From Phycisphaerales bacterium Planc_01 (lineage in GTDB: Bacteria > Planctomycetota > Phycisphaerae > Sedimentisphaerales > Anaerobacaceae), in the NCBI GenBank assembly GCA_001603075.1, contig LVBB01000156.1:1-41663 (forward strand): DNA of 41,663 bases, given 5' to 3'. The notes beneath the pieces were generated by a model. It searched no databases. It was not told the origin of the DNA and was given only the letters and a program-made list of their open reading frames with translations. The translations under genes were made by a program, and so were the position numbers. Below, one piece after another: positions 8,680 through 15,918 of the stretch (position 1 is its first letter; every line of letters begins with the position of its first letter).

Positions 8680-8753
8680 GGACAATGAACCGCATCCTCA
8701 GTATCGTGGAGCAACACACCCACCACGGCTCCAAGAGACGGCACAGTACAACC

Positions 8754-9713
8754 ATGGCGATCACGCGAAAAGGCAAGCAGTTCAGTTGGCGACGCAAGCA
8801 CTTGATCGGTCTTCGGGACCTCAGCGCCGAGGAGATCCTCTACATCCTCGATACGGCCAAGGGCTTCGAGCAGATCAGCACGCGCTCGGTCAAGAAGGCC
8901 CCACCCCTGCGAGGCAAGGTGGTCGTCAATCTGTTCTTCGAGGACAGCACGCGGACGCGGACGAGCTTCGGCTTGGCGGCCAGTCGGCTCAGCGCCGACG
9001 TCGTCGAGTTCACCAAGAAGAGCAGCGCCGTCAGCAAAGGCGAGACCCTGCTGGACACGGCTCGCAACCTCGAGGCGATGGGCGTCGATATCGTCGTGAT
9101 CCGCCACAACGCCGCCGGAGCGCCGAAGCTGCTGAGCCGGAGCATCAACGCCTGCGTAATCAACGCCGGCGACGGTTTCTGCGAGCACCCGACGCAGGCC
9201 CTGCTCGACGTCTACACCATCCGCCAGATGAGGGGCTCGCTCGAAGGGCTCAAGATCGCCATCGTCGGCGACATCTCGCACTCGCGCGTCGCCCGCAGCG
9301 ACATGTGGGCCATGACCAAGCTTGGCGCCGAGGTGACGCTGGTCGGCCCACCGACGCTGATGCCCGCCGAGGCGAGCCGGCTGCCGGTGAAGGTCAGCTA
9401 CTCCCTCGACGAGGTGATCGAGCACGTCGACGTGGTCAACATGCTGCGGATCCAGTTCGAACGGCTGGGCGGCAACCCGTTCCCGTCGATTCGGGAGTAT
9501 TCGCGCTACTTCGGCCTGACGGTCGAGCGGATGCAGCGGGCCAAGCCGGACATCCTCGTGATGCACCCCGGCCCGATCAACCGGGGCCTGGAAATCGAGA
9601 GTGAGGTCGCCGACGGCAAGAACAGCGTCATTCTCGATCAGGTCAGGAACGGCCTGGCCGTCCGCATGGCCGTGCTGTTTCTCGTCAATCAGGCCGCCCA
9701 GACCCCCATCTGA
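8754..9713 (+). CDS. pyrB: Aspartate carbamoyltransferase catalytic subunit
   Basis: PyrB condenses carbamoyl phosphate and aspartate in the second step of pyrimidine synthesis. The carbamoyl-phosphate motif FEDSTRTRTSF, the HPTQALLDVYT block, the aspartate-domain GDISHSRVARS and the late HPGPINRG are all present, so it should be active. From the ATG at 8754 the protein has 319 residues, near the usual 300-320, with KHLIGLRDL at residues 15-23. Another ATG at 8685, six bases after the pyrR stop and just behind an AGGG, would add 23 polar residues and cannot be excluded. No pyrI-like regulatory subunit or pyrC follows, so this is probably the stand-alone trimer type or one paired with a distant dihydroorotase. 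Confidence 0.93.
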   Translation: MAITRKGKQFSWRRKHLIGLRDLSAEEILYILDTAKGFEQISTRSVKKAPPLRGKVVVNLFFEDSTRTRTSFGLAASRLSADVVEFTKKSSAVSKGETLLDTARNLEAMGVDIVVIRHNAAGAPKLLSRSINACVINAGDGFCEHPTQALLDVYTIRQMRGSLEGLKIAIVGDISHSRVARSDMWAMTKLGAEVTLVGPPTLMPAEASRLPVKVSYSLDEVIEHVDVVNMLRIQFERLGGNPFPSIREYSRYFGLTVERMQRAKPDILVMHPGPINRGLEIESEVADGKNSVILDQVRNGLAVRMAVLFLVNQAAQTPI

Positions 9714-9788
9714 CCTCGCCCCACCTCCCGACGGGCGCAGCCAGGCCGGTCCGCGAGAAATGTTCGTGCAAGCATCGTCACCGCGACG

Positions 9789-9794
9789 TATAAT
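9789..9794 (+). promoter_or_regulatory. Perfect TATAAT just before the 9803 start codon
   Basis: A TATAAT box ends eight bases before the ATG at 9803. If it is the -10 element, transcription would begin about 2-3 nt before the start codon. The candidate -35 is poor (GTGCAA at 9766-9771). Confidence 0.4.
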
Positions 9795-9802
9795 CACCTG
9801 CT

Positions 9803-10384
9803 ATGAAACTGCCAGAACTCGAAAAACCACAGAGATATGCGGGGCTGTATATCTTCGATTTCGGCGACCAGGTCGCTGTCGGATTCACAGCCGAGGAAGT
9901 GGCCGAACTGCTCGAAAGCGAACGCTATTGCGACAGCAAGGTCTACAAGATCCATCGGGCCTATCCGGACGGCCGACTGGAGATCAAGGGTGTGCCCGCC
10001 CGGACGTTTCAGTTGGAGTCGGGGATGCTCTTCTATTCGACAGCGGTCGAACAGGCCCGGGACGACTTCAAACGTCTGGTCGGTGCGGCGATTACGACCG
10101 AACCCCCTTGTCGGGCCAAAGTCCAACTGGCCCGGTATGCCGACGACCGGTTCGCCGTGGCCCTGATCTACCCGGCCGAATACGAAGATGAAGTCAGTGC
10201 CTGGCTTCTGGCCCGCGAGTACCGCGCGGCCGGCGCGGCCGAAGGTGGGGTCGGGGCAATCGAGCGATACTACCGTGACGCCCCGGAGATCGTCGAACGG
10301 CATCAGCTCTTCGGCGTCAGCGAAGGCATCAGCCGGACCGGAGATGAACTGCTCACCTCGCTCAAACGAGCGGTGCAAAGATAG
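9803..10384 (+). CDS. Uncharacterised 193-residue protein
   Basis: I do not recognise a family. The product is soluble, without signal peptide or membrane segments. It appears to have an alpha/beta N-terminal half (YAGLYIFDFGDQVAVGFTAEEVAELL; KVYKIHRAYPDGRLEIKGVP) and a second half with RFAVALIYPAEYEDEVSAWLLA. The middle carries FYSTAVEQARDDFKRLVG. It is probably real because codon use matches its neighbours and the frame is closed tightly by pyrB upstream. No Shine-Dalgarno sequence precedes the ATG, consistent with a leaderless message from the TATAAT at 9789. About 300 bp without a convincing gene follow. Function unknown. Confidence 0.7.
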   Translation: MKLPELEKPQRYAGLYIFDFGDQVAVGFTAEEVAELLESERYCDSKVYKIHRAYPDGRLEIKGVPARTFQLESGMLFYSTAVEQARDDFKRLVGAAITTEPPCRAKVQLARYADDRFAVALIYPAEYEDEVSAWLLAREYRAAGAAEGGVGAIERYYRDAPEIVERHQLFGVSEGISRTGDELLTSLKRAVQR

Positions 10385-10681
10385 GCGACAGGCACACGTG
10401 GCTCCCACCGTGATCCAACTGCGATCCGATGCACGCAGGCCGACCCGACCATCGAAGGCGGCCCGGCTCGGCAGCCTCGTTGCCATGATTGCCGCCCTGG
10501 CTCGGCCTCGACGCCGGCCCATCACCAGCGAAGACCTCAGAGGACATGATGTGCCGACCTGCACGCAGCGATTGGGCGTGCGATTCATCGAGCGGCTGCG
10601 CGATGCTTTTCGTCCCCGTTGGCTTCGAAAACGCCTCTGACAACCCCCGGCTTTCCAGCAGCCGTCAGAATCGAGCCTGAA
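10385..10681. other. Intergenic stretch, no gene recognised
   Basis: About 297 bp between the 9803 gene and the convergent receiver-domain gene. Open frames exist on both strands, but none has a ribosome site or recognisable protein content, and no clear terminator hairpin was found. Confidence 0.5.
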
Positions 10682-11098
10682 TCACGTGCACGGCGGAGCT
10701 TCACTCAGCGTCCAGTACTCGTGGATCGCCCGCACGGCCTCGACGAATTCACTTCGCGAGCCGGACTTGACCACGAAGCCGGCCACCCCCAGCGAAAAGC
10801 TCTCGTCAACGACCCGCGTGTTGCCCGATGGCGCCAGCACCACCACCGGAACCGACCTCAGCGTCTCGCTCGATTTGACAGCTTTCAGGACGTCCAGGCC
10901 CTCGTGGTCCTCAATCAGACCATCAAGAACGATGACCGCCGGCTCCAGGGCTCGCTCGCCATTGAGCCGCTCCAGGGCCTGCCCGAGGTCATGGCAATGC
11001 ACCACGTTGCCGGTCAGACCCAGTTCGTTCAAAGCCTCGCTGGCTGTGGGCGGCCTTGCATGAGGCCCCTCGATCAGGAGCATCGGTCTTGCGTACAT
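10682..11098 (-). CDS. Stand-alone receiver-domain protein, atypical
   Basis: A 138-residue single receiver domain. The phosphoacceptor is probably D59 (AVIVLDGL) and the conserved lysine K111 (GFVVKSGS). The N-terminal acidic pair is reduced to one Glu (LLIEGP), and the conserved Thr/Ser position reads Ala (VVVLAPSGN), so phosphorylation may be weak or absent. The ATG at 11098 is supported by an AGAGGT six bases upstream; the frame remains open further upstream but has no start with a better site. It lies downstream of the FixJ-like regulator on the same strand, across a 271-bp gap in which I found no convincing promoter. It could be a phosphate sink or phosphorelay partner of the large kinase. 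Confidence 0.8.
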   Translation of the reverse strand: MYARPMLLIEGPHARPPTASEALNELGLTGNVVHCHDLGQALERLNGERALEPAVIVLDGLIEDHEGLDVLKAVKSSETLRSVPVVVLAPSGNTRVVDESFSLGVAGFVVKSGSRSEFVEAVRAIHEYWTLSEAPPCT

Positions 11099-11369
11099 GA
11101 CTGCACCTCTTGCTTTTGGGGTCTTTGGCGCAACCCCACTCCCATCATCGTCCGATGCGGAGCCAACGGTCCCGAACCGGCTCCGGCAGTTGCGTTCTAT
11201 CGCGGGATGAACACCGCACCTGGCCACCGAGTCTCTGTGCCGCCGTCGGTGGCCTCCTGACGCAATCACTCTACCTATGTGATCGATCCGATGGACATTC
11301 GCATAAATGGGAAACTCTCGCAAGCCAGCCCGACCCTTTCCCAGTACGAAGGGGCCGTTTCCAGTCCTC

Positions 11370-12008
11370 TTACTGGAGCGCCCCAGCCTTTTCCCTGGTA
11401 TATCCGGCCTGATGCGACAGACGGACCAGTTCCACCACCGAGGCGGCCCCGGCTTTGTCGAGGATGTTCGTGCGGTGAAAATCGACCGTCTTCGAACTGA
11501 TCCCAAGCTCGTAGGCGATGGCTTTGTTCGGTTTGCCCAGGATCAGCAGGTCCATCACCTGGCGTTCTCGCCGGGTCAGGCCCTTTACGCGCGACTGGAA
11601 ACCTCTGGCATGCTCCTTTGTCGCACGCACGCGTCGGTCCAGCTCGATCGCCCTCTGAATGCTGTCGAGCAATACCTGGTCGCGGAACGGCTTCTCGATG
11701 AAATCGATCGCGCCGGCCTTCATGGTCTCCACCGCCATCGGAATGTCCCCGTGACCGGTGATGATGATCGTCGGGATCTCCACGTTCGACTCGTTGAGCC
11801 GAGCCTGGAGCTCGATGCCGCTCATCCCCGACATCCGCACGTCCAGCACCAGACACCCCGGCTGCGACGGATCGTAGTGATCCAGAAACGGCCGAGCCCC
11901 GTTGAAGGTCCGAACCGCAAGACCGATATCTTCGATCAGAAGACGCAGCGACTGACAGATCGCCTCATCATCATCGACGACAAACACGATGGGGTTTGCA
12001 CTGCTCAT
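11370..12008 (-). CDS. FixJ-family response regulator (receiver + LuxR-type HTH)
   Basis: A 212-residue two-domain regulator. The receiver domain carries the acidic cluster VVDDDEA, phosphoacceptor D56 (LVLDVRMSG), the T/S block IIITGHGD and K106 (FIEKPF). The C-terminal DNA-binding domain is LuxR/GerE type (LTRRERQVMDLL, NKAIAYELGISSKTVDFHR). The GHGDIPMAVETMKAGAIDF stretch is characteristic of FixJ/TtrR/StyR-like regulators. The ATG at 12008 has an excellent AAGGAG, 7 nt upstream. The start lies inside the end of the histidine kinase gene (38-nt overlap), so both are translated from one message and it is almost certainly that kinase's cognate regulator. Target genes are not evident here. 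Confidence 0.93.
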   Translation of the reverse strand: MSSANPIVFVVDDDEAICQSLRLLIEDIGLAVRTFNGARPFLDHYDPSQPGCLVLDVRMSGMSGIELQARLNESNVEIPTIIITGHGDIPMAVETMKAGAIDFIEKPFRDQVLLDSIQRAIELDRRVRATKEHARGFQSRVKGLTRRERQVMDLLILGKPNKAIAYELGISSKTVDFHRTNILDKAGAASVVELVRLSHQAGYTREKAGALQ

Positions 12009-15000
12009 GTTCAACTCCTTCCGCCGGTAATATGAATTTGAAAACCGCCCCGGAGCTCTCGTTTGCCTCGACCCACAGCCGACCGCCGTGCGCTTCGACA
12101 ATCCGACGACTCAGGGACAAACCAATCCCAAGACCCTCATTCTTGGTCGTGAAAAACGAATCGAAGACCCTCTCGGTCAGTTGCGATGGAAGCCCGCGGC
12201 CGGTATCGGCGACGGCAATCTCGATTCCGTCACCGCTGTCGGCGGGCCGCGTCGCGAGGGTCAGACTTCGCACGGGGGTCGCGCCGTTCATTGCATCGAG
12301 GGCGTTCCGCACGAGGTTGAGCGTGACCTGCTGGATCCCCACGGCATCGCCTCGAACCTTGGGCAAACCTTCGGCCATGTCGCGAACGACGGTGATGCCC
12401 AGCCGGGCGATCTCCGCGTCCACCATCCGCATCGTCTCGTCAAGCACGTCGTGGACATCGAGGCTGGTGCGGTCCGGCTGGCGTTTTGCGACCAGCCCGC
12501 GAATCCGCCGGATGATCGCCGCGGCCCGTTCCGCCTGGTCTGCGATGTGTTCGATCGAGTCGCCCAGAGTCTTCACGTCCACCGGCTCCCGTTCGGCCAG
12601 TCGCCGACAGCCCGCGGCGTAATTGACGATCGCGCAAAGGGGCTGATTGATTTCGTGGGCCAGACCCGACGCCATCTCGCCGAGCGTGTTGGCGTGCCAG
12701 GCCCGCGCCAGTTCCACGCGGTGATTCTCGGCCGCCCGCGACGCCTCGATCCGCTCGCTGACATCCCGCGCCACCGCCACGACGCGGTCGCGTCCCCCAA
12801 TCCGGGCCTGTTTGAGGTTCATCTCCGCCCAGAAACAGCGACCGTTGCTGCTCTTGCACAGGCATTCCAACACCTGAGGGCCCTCGCGAGCCACCCTGGC
12901 GAACCAGTCGCGGATCACCTCTGCGCTATCGGCGCGGGGCTCGGCCCACAGACCCGACACGCCCATGCGATGCAATTGCTCCTGAGAGTAGCAGAACATG
13001 TCCAGACCCGTCTGGTTCACATCGAGGATGTCCCCTGTGACCGGATCGTGGACGAAGATGGCTTCATTGGCCGCGTTGAAGATCTCCCGATAGTTGCGTT
13101 CCGAAGCCAGCAACGCCTCTTCGGCCCGTAGGCGCGCCAGAGTGGTCCCCATCTCGGCGGCGATGGTCTCCAGCGCCGGCCGACATTGATCCGCCATCGC
13201 CTCGCAACGACTCGATGCGACGACCAGGACCCCCATCAGAGCATGGTCGTCGCTGATCGGAAGCACCGCGTATGCGCGGAGCCCGGCCTTTCTCTGGGCA
13301 GGACTCAACGGCATGCGACGTTCGTCGGCGCCGTAGTAGACGGGCTTGCCCTGGGCCAGCACGCGCATCTGCGCGGAACCTTTGCCCACCCACAGTACGT
13401 TCGGCGAGAAGCGGCCCGACATGCCGTGGTGGCTCAGCAATTTCATCTCGCCGGAAACCTCGTCCACGAGATACACCCCCCCGCAGTCCGCCTGGGAGGC
13501 GGCAACGGCCGCATCCAGACAAAGACGAGCGCCTTTGCGGATGTGATCGATGGTGTTGAGCTTCACCGCCAGATCGTGCGTGATCTTCGACAGATGCTCG
13601 GCCTGCTTGCGTTCGCTGATGTCACGCACGATCGCGATGACCTCCCGTTCGCCACAGGCCACCAGTCGGCATTCCAAATCACGCAGCCCCTCCGCCAACG
13701 GCAACTGGTATTCCAGCGTCTGCGTCTGCCCCGTGGTCAAAGCCCGATCGATGGAATCCGTCACCAACGCGGCAATCGGGGCCGGCAGGACCTCGGCCAC
13801 AGGCCTGCCGAGGAACTGCGCCGGGGGACGATAGAACTCCTGGCTCTTTGCCATCCGGTAATCGCGGAAGACGCCGTCGGCGCTGAGACGAAAAATCAGA
13901 TCCGGAATCGCATCCAACAGCGCATGAATCTGTGCTTCGCTCTGCTTCAGGGCGTTCTGCGTGTGCACCCGCGCGGTGACGTCGGTGCAGGTGGCATGCA
14001 CGGCAGGGCGGCCGCGGTATTCGATGCGGCAGGCATGCAGTTCCAGCCAGCGAACGGCCCCATCCTTGCGAACGACCTGGAACTCGTAGTTTTCCGGAAG
14101 CGACCTGCCCTCGAGTCGGGCGCGATGGTTGTCCCAGATGCGCTGGCGGTCTTCGCTGTGCACGAAATCCCAGATCTCCTCGGGCGACTTCGCGAGAATC
14201 TCTTCGACGGAGAACCCGCTGATCTGGCTCATCGCGTGATTGGTGAACACCACCCGCTCGTCCTGGATCACGACCAGTCCTTGCAGGGAATGGTCGACGA
14301 GCGTCCGATAGGCCTCCTCGGCGCGTCGTCGATCGGTGATGTCGCGTCCGATCCCCACGAGGCCGATGACCTGACCGCTCTCATTTCTCAGCGGCACCTT
14401 CGTTGTCAGATTCCAGGTGCTCTCGCCGGAAGCCGGGGCGATGACGCATCGTTCGTGGTTGACGATCGGGCGACCGGTCGCCATGAGTTCCTGTTCGTCC
14501 TGGTAGGCGCGTTCGGCCGTCTCCAGCGGGTAGAAGTCGCGGTCCGTCTTGCCCACAATCTCCTCGATGGTCGCCACGCCCTTGCGGCGCAGGACCTCCG
14601 AATTGCACAGAACGAACCGGCTCTGTCGGTCCTTCACATAGATGGCATCGGGCAGATTGTCGATCAGAGTGCTCAACAGATTCCGCTCCTCGACCAACCT
14701 GCACTCGGCGCGCGCGACTTCCGTGACATCAAGGGCCACCTTGCCGCCCCCGACGACGGTTCCGAGATCGTTGACAATGGGGTAGCCTCGCAGAGACCAC
14801 GTCCGATGGGTGACGGAGACCTTCTCGGCCCGCTGAGGCCGACCCGTTTCCATGGCGGCGACCACGGGACAGCCGGGACAGGGGTCCTGGCGGTGCTCCC
14901 AGAGCTCATAACAGTGCCGACCGATGATGGCCTCTCGGGACAGCCCGGCCGAGTCGCAGGCCGACTGGTTGGCCCACAGGACGCGCATGTCCGTATCGTG

Positions 15001-15498
15001 TCGAATGACATGTTCGCCGATCGCGTCGAGCATGCTCTCGGTATCGACCTCGGGCGTCCCGCTCGGTGCCGAGCCAGACGACGCCACCGAAGACTCGGTC
15101 GCCTGTGCATCTCTGTCCCGCTTCGCGCGAAGCCGATCGGCATCGCGCTCGGCGTCAAGCTGTCTTTCCCTCAGCGCCGCGACGACAGCACCGACGGCCA
15201 CGAGAATTAGCGAACGAAGAAGATCGTCGATCATCGCCGCTCCGGCTCTCGCCGTGGCAACCTGGGCCGTCGCAAGACACGCCCCGGCCACAGCCGCAAC
15301 AGCGAACCCCCGCCAGCCGAACCACAGGCACGCCAACACCACAGGAAGATACAGCAGGTAGCTCCCCTCACCTCCAGGCATCCGCCGACCGGGAGCGTAC
15401 CATGCGAACCCGGCCGCAGCAAACAAGCCAAGCCCCCATACGAGGCGCCCGTATCGACCTCTCGTGCTCCCCACTCCGTTCGGCCCGCGTTCGTCCAT
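11971..15498 (-). CDS. Large membrane multi-PAS/GAF sensor histidine kinase (FixL-like)
   Basis: An 1175-residue hybrid of many sensors. The N-terminus has about four hydrophobic segments (LVWGLGLFAAAGFAWYA ... LLYLPVVLACLWF ... DLLRSLILVAVGAVVAAL). Then come PAS domains starting about residues 150 (with CPGCP after WEHRQDP), 275 (DNLPDAIYVKD), 400 (DHSLQGLVVIQDE) and 525 (DAIPDLIFRL). A GAF domain (about 640-800; CGGVYLVDE) and a fifth PAS (FNAANEAIFVHDP) follow. The kinase core has H948 in GLAHEINQPLCAI, an N box VTLNLVRNALDAM, and G boxes VADTGRGLP and GIGLSLSRRI. FixL-type kinases phosphorylate FixJ-type regulators, and such a gene overlaps its 3' end. The ATG at 15498 is used; a TTG three codons earlier is the alternative. 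No heme-binding motif could be confirmed. Confidence 0.92.
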   Translation of the reverse strand: MDERGPNGVGSTRGRYGRLVWGLGLFAAAGFAWYAPGRRMPGGEGSYLLYLPVVLACLWFGWRGFAVAAVAGACLATAQVATARAGAAMIDDLLRSLILVAVGAVVAALRERQLDAERDADRLRAKRDRDAQATESSVASSGSAPSGTPEVDTESMLDAIGEHVIRHDTDMRVLWANQSACDSAGLSREAIIGRHCYELWEHRQDPCPGCPVVAAMETGRPQRAEKVSVTHRTWSLRGYPIVNDLGTVVGGGKVALDVTEVARAECRLVEERNLLSTLIDNLPDAIYVKDRQSRFVLCNSEVLRRKGVATIEEIVGKTDRDFYPLETAERAYQDEQELMATGRPIVNHERCVIAPASGESTWNLTTKVPLRNESGQVIGLVGIGRDITDRRRAEEAYRTLVDHSLQGLVVIQDERVVFTNHAMSQISGFSVEEILAKSPEEIWDFVHSEDRQRIWDNHRARLEGRSLPENYEFQVVRKDGAVRWLELHACRIEYRGRPAVHATCTDVTARVHTQNALKQSEAQIHALLDAIPDLIFRLSADGVFRDYRMAKSQEFYRPPAQFLGRPVAEVLPAPIAALVTDSIDRALTTGQTQTLEYQLPLAEGLRDLECRLVACGEREVIAIVRDISERKQAEHLSKITHDLAVKLNTIDHIRKGARLCLDAAVAASQADCGGVYLVDEVSGEMKLLSHHGMSGRFSPNVLWVGKGSAQMRVLAQGKPVYYGADERRMPLSPAQRKAGLRAYAVLPISDDHALMGVLVVASSRCEAMADQCRPALETIAAEMGTTLARLRAEEALLASERNYREIFNAANEAIFVHDPVTGDILDVNQTGLDMFCYSQEQLHRMGVSGLWAEPRADSAEVIRDWFARVAREGPQVLECLCKSSNGRCFWAEMNLKQARIGGRDRVVAVARDVSERIEASRAAENHRVELARAWHANTLGEMASGLAHEINQPLCAIVNYAAGCRRLAEREPVDVKTLGDSIEHIADQAERAAAIIRRIRGLVAKRQPDRTSLDVHDVLDETMRMVDAEIARLGITVVRDMAEGLPKVRGDAVGIQQVTLNLVRNALDAMNGATPVRSLTLATRPADSGDGIEIAVADTGRGLPSQLTERVFDSFFTTKNEGLGIGLSLSRRIVEAHGGRLWVEANESSGAVFKFILPAEGVEHEQCKPHRVCRR

Positions 15499-15602
15499 GT
15501 CGACCAAAACCTGCCACTGGGGCTTCGCGCCCGTCCAAACCCTCGAAACCCCACTAAGAACATGGGGCTTGCAGAGGAATCATCCACACCATCCCACGCG
15601 TT

Positions 15603-15630
15603 GTCCAGTCAGAAAATCGGCTGACTTGAC
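15603..15630. repeat. Imperfect palindrome upstream of the histidine kinase
   Basis: gtccagtcag / ctgacttgac, ten-base arms with one mismatch and an 8-nt loop, 105 nt upstream of the kinase start. It could be an operator or a small RNA hairpin. Confidence 0.45.
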
Positions 15631-15756
15631 CGAGGCGGACGACAAATTCCAGTCAACTGCCGCAATCTGCGTAAGCGACACCGCAAAAATCCACATCCGA
15701 ACGCGAACCACCGCTCCGACCCCGCGTACGAATTATTGGACGCAAGGAACAGAAAC

Positions 15757-15785
15757 CCATACAATGCGGCAATTGCGTTGTATGG
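15757..15785. repeat. 11-bp stem-loop
   Basis: ccatacaatgc / gcgttgtatgg pair over 11 bp with one G-U wobble and a 7-nt loop. No T tract follows on either strand, so it is unlikely to be a simple terminator. Confidence 0.5.
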
Positions 15786-15828
15786 TTGATGATACGAAAA
15801 AGGAAAACTAAGATTTTTCTCCCCTCCG

Positions 15829-15865
15829 GAAAACATCGGGTAGCGCCTTGCTGCTCGATGTTTTC
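15829..15865. terminator. Hairpin with T tract downstream of secA
   Basis: A perfect 10-bp stem (gaaaacatcg / cgatgttttc) with a 17-nt loop, followed on the plus strand by TTTTT (15866-15870). It lies 54 nt beyond the secA stop on the minus strand, where the T-rich part comes about 30 nt later. A role in secA termination is inferred from position. Confidence 0.5.
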
Positions 15866-15918
15866 TTTTTGGGGCCGCCGCCCCGCCCCCACAATACCCA
15901 TTCCACCCAAACCACCAC

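Larger units (their letters stand above)
15499..15918. other. 420-bp intergenic region with several inverted repeats, no gene recognised
   Basis: This stretch between the kinase gene and the end of secA is more AT-rich than its surroundings, with three inverted repeats (15603-15630, 15757-15785, 15829-15865). Small open frames exist but none shows protein-like content or a ribosome site. It probably holds the kinase promoter and the secA terminator. Confidence 0.6.

Noticed and set aside
10385-10681. Small open frames in the gap after the 9803 gene
   Set aside because: No ribosome site, no family resemblance and composition like antisense or chance frames.
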